The position numbers and the translations under genes are program-made. Below, in pieces: positions 55,634 through 64,000 of a stretch of 64,000 nucleotides of DNA (position 1 is its first letter; every line of letters begins with the position of its first letter). Source of the stretch: Henricia sp. BOLD:AAB3569 (lineage: Eukaryota > Echinodermata > Asteroidea > Spinulosida > Echinasteridae); NCBI GenBank assembly GCA_037783545.1, contig JBBELK010000311.1, forward strand, positions 1 through 64,000. The letters run 5' to 3'. The notes under the pieces are model-generated. The model was not told the DNA's origin and made no database searches. It worked only from the letters and a program-made list of their open reading frames with translations.

Positions 55634-55764
55634 GGCTGTAGCCATGGTAGGGGCAGGTTTTCACATTTAAATGATGTTGCAATAGATCCATAAAGTGCCT
55701 ACTCGTACATGACACACAGTGAAAATGCGACTGCATTGTCATGACCGCTCGTGCAAAGAGACTG
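55634..55764. mobile_element. MITE of the 15226 family, copy 2
   Basis: Shares GGGGCAGGTTTTC, ATTTAAATGATGT and GTGCCTACTC...CATGACACA with 15226-15375 over its whole length. In SUR intron 3. Confidence 0.65.
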
Positions 55765-55989
55765 TACACTATGTAAATGTAGCATGCTTAGGTCGGACTA
55801 TGGTAGAATCCACAACCTCCGCATACTGAGCAAATGTTTTAACCACTCGGCTGATACCAGACAAAGGTATTTCCTCGAAAATATGGTCTGTGTTGCCAAA
55901 ATGCCCCCTTCACTGTGGAAAGACCCAAATAGTGCATGACCTCATTGGCAGTCAATATGAGCATTAGCTATCTTTGTTTTTTCCAATAG

Positions 55990-56139
55990 ACCAAGTACGT
56001 GACAGGGTCTGACTTCTTGCGCAATGGCTTCGTGCTAGTCATCATCATGTTCTGGTCTAACATCATCAAGCTGTTGTCTCAGCAGGGGCACTATCACATT
56101 GTTATCATGGAATCGACTCACATCAAGTCTGCACTGCAG
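55990..56139 (+). CDS. ABCC8/9-like: SUR-like exon 4: second TMD1 helix
   Basis: 50 codons: TKYVTGSDFLRNGFVLVIIM, helix to LLSQQGHYHIVIMESTHIKS, ending ALQ. The end leads directly into the AAIYDKSLRLS motif of exon 5a or 5b. Donor CAG/GTGAGA. Confidence 0.9.
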
Positions 56140-56214
56140 GTGAGAAGTTGGATTTGGGGGGAATTTTCATCATCATTCCAAGCTTTATTGAATTTTACTT
56201 ATGCCGTGCGCTAA

Positions 56215-56745
56215 AAAAAGGCTTGCCACCAATCTCTTGTCAGTAATTAGTGTCGTTAACTCTTTTACTACAGAAAATTTCCAAGGTCTGTGTAGTAGAA
56301 AATTCTCCCACATTTCACCTGTCCTAAACAAGCTCCATTGGCTTCCGGTACATTATCGGATCATCTTCAAGATGATGCTCATTGTTTTTAAGGCATTGAA
56401 TGGCACGGCTCCATTATACATCTCGAATCTGCTCTCTTATCACAAACCATCACGCACTTTACGCTCTAGTAGTCAACTCTTGCTCCATCAACCAAGATCA
56501 CGTCGCACGTGGGGAAGTCGATCCTTCTCAGTGGCAGCACCCCGATTTTGGAATGAATTGCCCTTTCAGATCAGATCAAGTGATACACTATCCTCTTTCA
56601 AATCATGTCTCAAAACCCACCTCATGCACAAGGCATTTGATCAAATGTAGTTTTCTTTAATAGTGTGTAATTTGTATTTCAGCGCCCTTGAGGGTGGAAA
56701 CGTTGCGCTATATAAATATTCATTATTATTATTATATATTATTAG
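56215..56745 (+). mobile_element. 3 prime end of an L2/CR1-like LINE
   Basis: An open stretch of 149 codons encodes the conserved LINE C-terminus: PVLNKLHWLPVHYRIIFKM, FKALNGTAPLYIS, then FSVAAPRFWNELPFQIR and FKSCLKTHLM. It is followed by the tail GGAAACGTTGCGCTATATAA and an ATT microsatellite. Strongly 5 prime-truncated; in SUR intron 4, sense orientation. Confidence 0.85.
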
Positions 56746-56993
56746 TAATTAATTGAAGGCCAAGTTTCTGTGTGTACACAGAAGAGCCGCTGTCAATGGC
56801 TTTCCTGCCAGAAGTGGATATTTATCAAGCCACTGTAAGCGGCACATGGTAGTGGAATAGTTAATGAGTTATTTAGTTAACCCTTTGATGCACAGATTGT
56901 TTTGAAACTCTATTTTGTGTAATGAAGGGTTAACTCGTTGTTGTGACAGAATATTTTTGCAGTCAGCTTCAAAGCTGAAAAAAATCATGAATA

Positions 56994-57432
56994 TGGGTCT
57001 GTCCACAGTAATGGGGTACATTTCTGTAACATTCAAGATCTTGGGTACCAGTTAACTTCAAATGTCTTAATTTTATCTTTAAATTATCAAGCTAAACTGA
57101 GGAAATAACTTTTTCACCAAGGAGTAAGAAAAATAGTCTTACAACATACATTTGTGAAAACCTTGTGCACAAATTTATTCTATTACGCATGTAACAAAGA
57201 CGGAAAAAAATGTCACAAAATTGTCTGTCCACGTTACCTACGTAATAGGAAAATTTGTACACTTGCTTTTCAAAATTGTATGTTGTGGCAGCAATTTCTT
57301 ACCTTTTTGGGCAAAAGTTATCTCCTGAGAACAAAACAAGGACATTTCTTTAATTCTGAGATAAACTAAAGACATCTAAAAGGAATTATTGACTTGTTTT
57401 TCAAATGTACCCCATTACTGTGGACAGACCCA
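56994..57432. mobile_element. 439-bp element with perfect 30-bp TIRs and TA target sites
   Basis: TGGGTCTGTCCACAGTAATG plus GGGTACATTT at the left end is exactly mirrored at the right end. TA flanks both sides (56992-56993, 57433-57434), the signature of Tc1/mariner-type insertion. No transposase. In SUR intron 4. Confidence 0.85.
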
Positions 57433-57728
57433 TATACAATGTGACTCACAGTTTGCCATAAATTGCCCAGCCTCTTTTCACCCAGGGAGCTGAGAAGGTT
57501 AAATTAAAGAATGCTAATCGACAGACCATTTACCAGTGATAATGTGAAGCGCCATGTTATACATGTGTATGATATGTGCGCTGTATAAATATTAATGTTG
57601 ATATTTTTTCCAAGTTTGCTTTAATGTAAATCTACCTCTGAAAATGTTGATCAAATATTGGAATGCAAATTTCACTTGGATTCCAAGATTCTTGCTGGCA
57701 ACAATTGACTTTAAACATGTCAACACAG

Positions 57729-57884
57729 GCTGCAATTTACGACAAATCGCTGCGTCTGTCCAGCTACACCATGAGCGGGGGCGCTATGACCATGGGCCAA
57801 ATCACCAATCACATGTCGGTTGACACCTCCAACGTGCTGAACTCCACCCAGTGGGTCCATTACGTCTGGTCCATTCCATTCTTG
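57729..57884 (+). CDS. ABCC8/9-like: SUR-like exon 5a (alternative exon)
   Basis: 52 codons, phase 0: AAIYDKSLRLSSYTMSGGAM, then TMGQITNHMSVDTSNVLNST and QWVHYVWSIPFL. This is the ABCC segment with the cytoplasmic loop and coupling helix (GQITNHMSVDT) leading into the next membrane helix. Acceptor CAACACAG, donor TTG/GTACGT. Followed after only 59 bp by a homologous exon of identical length. Confidence 0.93.
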
Positions 57885-57943
57885 GTACGTCTCATTTTAC
57901 TTGCATTCACCCCCACAATTGAAATATTCTGATTGTTACGCAG

Positions 57944-58099
57944 GCCGCTATCTATGACAAGTCCCTGCGTCTATCCTCCTATATGATGTCTGGGGGCAGC
58001 ATGACAATGGGCCAAATTACGAATCACATGTCCGTGGATACCACCAATATTCTCAACTCTGTTCAGTACATCCAGTATATCTGGGGTATACCTTTTGTG
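57944..58099 (+). CDS. ABCC8/9-like: SUR-like exon 5b (alternative exon)
   Basis: 52 codons, phase 0: AAIYDKSLRLSSYMMSGGSM, then TMGQITNHMSVDTTNILNSV and QYIQYIWGIPFV. 41 of 52 residues equal exon 5a, while 23 of those 41 conserved codons differ at synonymous positions. Acceptor GTTACGCAG, donor GTG/GTACGT, the same donor sequence as 5a. Confidence 0.93.
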
Positions 58100-58289
58100 G
58101 TACGTAAATTGAATTTTTAGCAGACATTGCACGAGAAAACACTTTAGTTCCACTCTATTAGTTCAGTAGAATTCACACCAAGCTTGTAATACATGTAATT
58201 TGTCAAGAGTTTGTGGTGAGCAGTCCATTTTTGGCAGATTTTGCTGGCGCCATTTTGTCCTCAACCATAAAAAAAAGCAAAGAATCGGA

Positions 58290-59300
58290 ACTTGGCTGCA
58301 TTCCAAGTTCAGGTGTGGGAGCATGTGCCGCAGCGGCACTTTGCCTTATAGCGATCAATCGGGCATGCATCGGACCCATTCCCACCCCTCCAGGTGGTCC
58401 CCCTGCTGTGCCAACCACGACGCACGGGGTCGACCTACAGGTCGCCTCTACCCCACTCTCTTAGGGTCCTTGGCACGGAGGACCCGATTCGCCAGATTCG
58501 ACGAGGAGAAGCGAACCACATGGCCGTAGAGGCACAGCTGGTGCTCTCGGATCAAGCAGGTTACCCTCCCCACCCACGCCTTTCGAGCATCTTCTGGTTC
58601 GATAAAAGGTCTATCCAGCGGCGAAGGGAAATAGTCAGGAAGGCTGGTCAAGGTCCACGCTTCACTTGCATAAAGCAAAAGACCGGCAGGACCAGCGAGA
58701 GGAAGACTCAGACTTCTGCTCAAATGCCAAAAGCGCCAAACAGTCTTGTTCAGCGAGTTTATCACTCCCTGCGCTAGGTCTAGACGCCGAGTGACATCAG
58801 CCTCGCTAGTTGCAGAGCAGTGAACCACGCTACCGAGGTAAGTTAAGCTCTCCACGATCTCAGCACTCTCGCCCGATGCAAGACGAGAATCAACAGCAGC
58901 ATCCAGAAGGTCACCAAAAACCTGGATCTTGGTCTTGATCCAGGAGACTCGCAATCTTAGCCTCACCGCCTACCCACTCAGTGTCTCTAGTGCTTCCATC
59001 AGAATCTCCATCATCTCGGCAAAGATCATGGCGTCATCGGCGAAGTCCAGATCGGTGATCTAAACATCTCCGAACGACACTCCACAGTCGGTCCCTCCCA
59101 CAGTCGGTCCCTCCCACCATCCGTCCCTCCCACCATCCGTCCCTCCCACCATACGTCCCATAATCCAGTCCATACAAGTATTGAAAAATGATGGGGTCAG
59201 TACGCAAGCGTGTGCAACCACAGGAGACATGCCTCGCCACCCGCCTTGAGCATGATCTCCATGTAGATGCTGCAGACACCTGGCCCCTTGCCATCCTTAA
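58290..59300 (-). mobile_element. RTE/I-like LINE reverse-transcriptase fragment
   Basis: On the minus strand: FQYLYGLDYG-type turn, then TDLDFADDAMIFAEMMEIL with the catalytic FADD (about 59025-59036), SWIKTKIQVFGDLLDAAVDS, SLTYLGSVVHCSA and LCLYGHVVRF near the C-terminus. Several frameshifts and stops; inactive. A family common in fish and marine invertebrates. Confidence 0.8.
59087..59160 (+). repeat. 16-bp minisatellite (CCATCCGTCCCTCCCA)n
   Basis: About five units lie inside the LINE fragment, between its NTCMDW-like and FADD blocks, where they replace a normally variable loop. Confidence 0.85.
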
Positions 59301-59649
59301 TCTGCCCCAGACCCTTTTGAACTTCTTCGAGGCTCGGTGGGTCGCAGGTCACTGGCGGTTCAGCAGTCGGGGGCTCGACACCTCCCGCAGAGAGTGCATT
59401 TCAAACATGCGAACAATGCAAACATTTGCCAACAACTGGTACCCGGCCTTCCATAGATGCATACACTGTAACCAGTGGCGAACATTGGCAACGTTCGCAT
59501 AAGTGGAACGCAGCCCTGAATCTACTAAGTGTGGTGGCTCTTACTCAGGTTCTTCATTAACATATTTGTTACACTCAGTCACACTTAACCACACAAATAT
59601 AAACTGCACTTAGAAAATTTTGTAAATTTTGAGGTTTTGAGTGTGCACA

Positions 59650-60125
59650 AGTCAGTGTTGTAGTACTCGAGTCCAGGACTGAGACTTGAGTCCGACTCGA
59701 GTCACAATTTTCGTGACTCAGCCTCGACTCGAGTCACATTGAAAAATGACTTGGAATCGAACATGGTGACTCGTGACTCACGAGTCACATATTTCAAGAA
59801 AGAAAGAAAAAAGATTTGCCTGTGCTTAATGCAGGATTCTTCGGGAAAAAAACACTACGATGCGTGATTATGTACACTCCCTCACCAGTCTGGTAAGGAG
59901 CGCACGAGCACATCATCATTTCACATATTGTGTGCACAAAACTGCAGCAGATTCAGTTTATTTAATTTGGCAAACGAGTGACTCGTCACTCGTACTCGGA
60001 CTCGAGGAAAGTGACTCGTGATTCGGACTCGAGGCTAATGACTCGAGACTCGGGACTTGAACTCGGGGCTAGTGACTCGGGTCTCGGGCTCCGACTCGAT
60101 TTTGGTGACTCGACTACAACACTGG
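59650..60125. repeat. GACTCGAGTC-rich repeat, second copy
   Basis: Dense in GACTCGAGTC and CGAGTCAC words in both orientations. The interior ATTCAGTTTATTTAATTTGG and TTTCACATATTGTGTG match, inverted, 45115-45175. Probably a foldback-type non-autonomous element with minisatellite arms. Confidence 0.65.
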
Positions 60126-60256
60126 CACAAGTTTATGTATAGTAAACATTTAATGTCATTCATTTGGTTCTTCACCACAATTTCAAATTGTCATTGAAAA
60201 TAAGGTTCTGAGTGCTTTCTTTAGTGTGCAAATCATTCGATATGTGTGTCTGGCCA

Positions 60257-60538
60257 ATAGACCGTATTCCTGAACGCGGGAGGGCGCTAGAACAAGGTGA
60301 TTTGGGGGAAAATGTCCATAGACGACAGTAGAAAAGTGGGGGTACGTGCATACGTACGTACGTACGTGGGGAAAAGTCGCTCACGCGGAGCGCGCAGGCC
60401 CGTGGCGCGCGCACAGATTTCCATTACAAATAGACGTCTGGAAGGCGTGCGCGCGTAGCGCGTTTTGTGTTCGAACACAACGCGCAATGGGCGCGGATCA
60501 CTTGACAGCGCCCTCACGCGTTCAGGAATACGGCCTAT
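60257..60538. mobile_element. CGTATTCC MITE, copy 2 (inverted relative to copy 1)
   Basis: Ends ATAGACCGTATTCCTGAACG and CGTTCAGGAATACGGCCTAT, with inverted AGGGCGCT next to both. Complete 282-bp copy that shows the full inverted ends of the family. Confidence 0.88.
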
Positions 60539-61636
60539 AGTGTAGTTGCGCATTTTGGTGGCGGCCATGACATATGACAGCTGTGTATGCACAGCAACGC
60601 GTAAACAAACGGACGAAGTGTACTGCGAGACGGAAAATTTGACGCTGTCGTCGATTCGCATAAATCTCAGTCCCAGGCAACAAGGCCTAGTTTTGAGAAG
60701 GTTTTCTTGTGTTGGTGCTAGCTGCTGTACCGGCGATGCCTCAAGATTGTGCCGTTTCGAGCTGCCACAACCGGCGGTGGAGGCCCGGAGGGACAAAAAT
60801 GTGTGGGTTTTCAACATGACTGCGCGGCCGGCTCTGCATCTTTCATGTCTTTTGGTGATTCCCAAAAAAGTGATCGGGGCCAACTGCCTTCAGTCAGCAT
60901 GCACCTGGCATTAGGTAGGCATTGCATATGCAGCTATATAGGGATATAGGCCTACATGTACTGAGAAATTTGCCGAGGGGGCCGGGGAGGCCATGCAAGC
61001 CGAAGTTGCTTTGGGAGGGGAAGGGGATTTTTTAGGTGAAAAAACTAGGCCGACACGTTTGTTCGCATACCATGTGTTAATTTTCAATGAAACAACTTGA
61101 TATTTTCTCATTGCTAAAATCATATTTCCTAACTAGGAAATAATTCAGTTTACTGGTCGCCACTTATTCTCCTTATTGACTTAATAGCCACAAAAACGTG
61201 TTAATATTTTAATGAGGAGTGATTTTAGGAGTGAAAAACATTGACTATTCCTTGAAAATACTTAAACTTGTACTGCCCTGTTCCGTAAACGGAATTCATA
61301 CCTCTAACCAAATTTGCACGTTTTGGGGCATTATATGTCATATTTTATTAGGACGAATTAGTGGCGAACGTGTACGATATTTGTACCAAATTTTCGGGCA
61401 TGTACGCCACTAATTAAATGTATCTGTCCAGAAAAAAAATGAGCAGTTGATCATGGCTTTAGACTTTATGTGCAAAACATATTTCTCCCTAAAGGTCTAT
61501 TACTCAAAGACTATAGCACTTCAGACCAAACCATTTCAGGGGAAGTTTTCTACTATCACGGGGAAGACAAGCAACTGTTGAAAATGCTGTTTATGTTACT
61601 GTGTTTTGTGTTGAAATATTTCTTTCATATTTGCAG

Positions 61637-61843
61637 CGGCCAAGTTTTGCTGACAGATGTACATCAAGTGTCACTAAAACTACTGATGTTAAGACCAGAT
61701 GAAGTAGACCACACCTACTCATGTTTTCCTGTTCAGCAGTCTGCTGTTGAGGTGATGATTGAAGTGCCTCCAATCAATGACACTGAAGCACCAACTGACT
61801 GCATACCCTGTCTTCCACCAACATGTTCCGCATCATGGCCAAG
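61637..61843 (+). other. Unassigned exon-like open stretch
   Basis: 207 bp bounded by an acceptor TATTTGCAG and a donor AAG/GTACTT, open in one frame (GQVLLTDVHQVSLKLLMLRP... to ...CLPPTCSASWP). No family recognised. A second splice-like acceptor at 62722 would lead straight to a stop. It does not fit the ABCC protein. May be chance or an unrelated small gene. Confidence 0.25.
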
Positions 61844-61879
61844 GTACTTTTCCAGTTTAGTTCATTCAACATGTCACTT

Positions 61880-62375
61880 ACACCCCGTTTACACTCGATT
61901 CGCCTTTGCCGAATCGAACTCCGCAATTTCCAAAAAGGGGAGTTGAAGCCGGGTAGGCACTAAGTGTAAACGCAAAAGGTGAATTGAAAAAGGCGGATCA
62001 GACCCGGGTCTGATTCGCCTTTTTCAAGTCACCTTTGGGGTAGGGTTGAACCCCGCAATTGCGGGGTTGAATCCTGCAATCGTCAAGGTCGCTTGTAGTG
62101 TAAACGCTACCAGAATACAGATTCGGCAATTTGAGTGTCCTTGGGGCGGTGCCCGCAGTGTAGTAGATTTAATTGACCAATCTGGCACTAGTGCAGCAAC
62201 ACCTAACGGCTCACGCATGCGCTGCAGTTACATTTAGTGGTGACTTTTGCGGTTTCTGAAGCGAGTTGAAGCGATTTGGGGTGTAGTGTAAACGCGGCAA
62301 ATGTTCAGTTTTGTGGTCGCAATAAAAATGCTGGATCTGTATCCACCTTTGCCGATTCGAGTGTAAACGCGGTGT
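61880..62375. mobile_element. 496-bp element with GTTTACACTCGA inverted ends
   Basis: Left ACACCCCGTTTACACTCGAT and right, inverted, ACACCGCGTTTACACTCGAA, followed on both sides by CGGCAAAGG-like words. Internal GTGTAAACGC motifs recur at 61970, 62097, 62286 and 62361. Non-autonomous DNA transposon of undetermined superfamily. Confidence 0.75.
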
Positions 62376-64000
62376 TAGACCCAGTATTAACGGTGTGTGG
62401 TGTTTTAGCTCCTTTTTACACACTTTAATGGTGACTTGTCGCTAAAAATCACAAACATTTTAAGATGTAAAACTGGAATGTTAAAGTCCCCATTTTGTCA
62501 ATTTACCTTGCATACAGCTATTTTCTTGACTTCTCTCAACATAAAAAAAAAGGGCTTTGGGTAGGTTCTACGTTTTATTTGGACTTTCTTTTCACTTGTT
62601 GCTAAAGTTTTCAGGGCTTCTAAAAACCCAGTATTGCAGTAAATTTAACTAATTAAATTAAATTCCCTGTACATGTATAGTTAGTTTCTCATAATCAACA
62701 TTTGTGATTTGTTTCATTTCAGGTAAAACAAGATATGACAGAGCCAAGGACCGTTCCACCAAGAAACGGCACCTTTTGAAATAAGGAGGAAAAAAGCCAA
62801 GAGAGAGACACATTACCAGATGCATCCATCAACTGAGAAGGATGAGACAACATAAGGTTCTCAGACAGACTTAACTAGTTATAATATTATGCAGATGGAA
62901 ATGGAAATTAAAGTTGCACTGCCCGTGTTTTGGCCGTCAATTTTGTTTTTTTAAAGATAAATAGGTATTTTTCTAGAATAGAAAAAGTTATCAGCTTTCA
63001 TTTGGTACCAAGAACGCAAAAATCTGTCAAGGATTAATGCCAGTCGATTAAAAACAAGAAATGATTAAATGGCTGGCAGGTCATTTAATCGAGAGAGTGT
63101 TGACGTATTATGTTTTGACGTTTTAGGAAAAAGGCTTAGACCAATAATCTCCAGTTCTCGACGTCGGAAATTCAAGTTTTTGATATTTTTCGTTACAGAG
63201 ACACGTAAGCTTTCTAAATTCGTTCGCTTGTGTAAATTCATTTTTAAAATCTTTTCACCGAAACACGGGCAGTGCAACTTTAATGAAATGAAAAAACACA
63301 TTTGCTGTGGGTTGACAAACGTGTGAGTCGGTTGTCACAGAATAAAGTTCTGCCTAGACCTTTGCCATGTACAATTAAGCTCGCAGTATTATTCCCGCTT
63401 TGTGCTCCTTAAAAGAAAAGGTATATACTCAAGAAACAGACATAGGGCCTGTAGTGCTAAACATGTGCAACTCATTACTCATACATTATTCTTGTGCAAA
63501 GAAAAAGACAATGATCAAATGATAAAAAGCAGATGTGAACAAATGGCATTGCCTTGTAGTACGGGCACCGCCATTTTGTCCGAAAACTGGACTGTATGCG
63601 AAAAGACAATTTTCACCTAGTTTTGGAAAAAATTGCAGCACTCGCAATACGAGGCATCACTGCAATTGCCATTCTTTGTTCATTTTCGCTTTCAGTGGGT
63701 TGTTTTACTTTTCTTTTGTGTAACAAGATCAAGAAGGTACACAATGTCTTTGTCTTGGGTATATTTCTTTAATAATGTGGGGCGAGGCAGGAGGTGGCAG
63801 GGGTGGATGGGGAGTGGATTTATGGTAAAGGGGGCGTGTTGTGCTTGGAGGCCAGATATTAAATACCAAAGCAGCAGCTAATTGACAGGGTTCATTTTTG
63901 TTTGTTTTTTGGGCTGTTTGTTTTTTGTTTGTTTTTTGGACTGCCCCTTTTTGCGTATAAATTTGATGTGTGTGTGGTGTGGGAAAAAAAAGCAACATGG
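62376..64000. other. No gene or repeat recognised; right end of window
   Basis: AT-rich sequence with short frames only. No ABCC exon (no Walker A, no LSGGQ, no TMD1 continuation) was found on either strand. Confidence 0.45.

Larger units (their letters stand above)
51299..58099 (+). other. ABCC8/9-like: SUR-like ABCC transporter gene, 5 prime part (gene span in window)
   Basis: Sulfonylurea-receptor-type ABCC protein: in vertebrates SUR1/SUR2 are regulatory subunits of KATP channels at the plasma membrane. Visible parts are TMD0 (exon 1), the L0 linker into TMD1 (exon 2), the first TMD1 helices (exons 3 and 4) and a duplicated next exon (5a, 5b). YPGHNLRW, CELAEGIL and VIEMNVIRIK align with SUR1 (FPGHNLRW, CEIAEGIL, VEVNVIRV) and are more specific than general ABCC similarity. 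All visible exons are phase 0 and multiples of three. Both nucleotide-binding domains and TMD2 are missing; nothing recognisable follows to 64000, so the rest must lie beyond the window after an intron of at least 5.9 kb, or the gene is truncated. Confidence 0.88.

Noticed and set aside
58200..58777. Plus-strand frames over the LINE fragment
   Set aside because: They are antisense shadows of the minus-strand reverse transcriptase remnant.
60738..60830. THAP-type zinc finger start (MPQDCAVSSCHNRR)
   Set aside because: The C-X4-C start looks THAP-like, but the frame meets a TGA after 28 codons and no frame supplies the later Trp, Cys and His residues in order.
61637..61843. Next exon of the SUR-like gene
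   Set aside because: The sequence has no ABCC similarity and its phase (one base before the first full codon) does not accept phase-0 exon 5a or 5b.

Overview
The window is animal nuclear DNA. It has multi-exon genes with GT/AG introns, snRNA genes with metazoan-type signals, LINEs, tRNA-derived SINEs and many short inverted-repeat transposons. The protein similarities (a chordate/echinoderm-type sulfonylurea receptor and an animal ORC5) and the SINE style suggest a marine deuterostome invertebrate, most likely an echinoderm. That assignment is an inference, not a match to a named genome.

Layout: (1) 1-13985 is a tandem array of 34 U1 spliceosomal snRNA genes, all on the + strand, in 418-bp units. 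It runs off the left edge and ends on the right in a diverged edge copy. (2) 13986-26074 has no recognisable host gene. It holds short inverted-repeat elements, a duplicated tRNA-derived element, a decayed L1/Tx1-like LINE (about 18050-21250), a pyrimidine tract and dispersed repeats. (3) 26075-45436 (- strand) is a complete ORC5 gene. Nine exons join in frame to 454 codons plus a stop. Its 11.3-kb first intron carries a near-intact Ty3/gypsy LTR retrotransposon (34571-43289) in the sense orientation, with LTRs that look almost identical and a 4-bp target duplication, plus a SINE and a 902-bp foldback element. (4) 45437-51160 is intergenic and rich in nested transposons. (5) 51299-58099 (+ strand) is the 5 prime part of a sulfonylurea-receptor-like ABCC transporter. 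It shows four constant exons and then two alternative versions of a 52-codon exon in tandem. (6) 58100-64000 holds no further exon that I can see. It contains a LINE fragment, several inverted-repeat elements and one unassigned exon-like open stretch.

The two observations most worth a second look are the very compact U1 snRNA array and the pair of equal-length, in-phase exons in the SUR-like gene, 59 bp apart, which look mutually exclusive. The transposon landscape is also informative: two families with long terminal inverted repeats that start TACTT, with 9-bp target duplications on the two best copies (Mutator-like signature). One lies nested inside a SINE, one inside a GAGTC minisatellite, and a third copy ends 140 bp upstream of the SUR start codon. 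All exon borders and homologies were read by eye; no database search was run.
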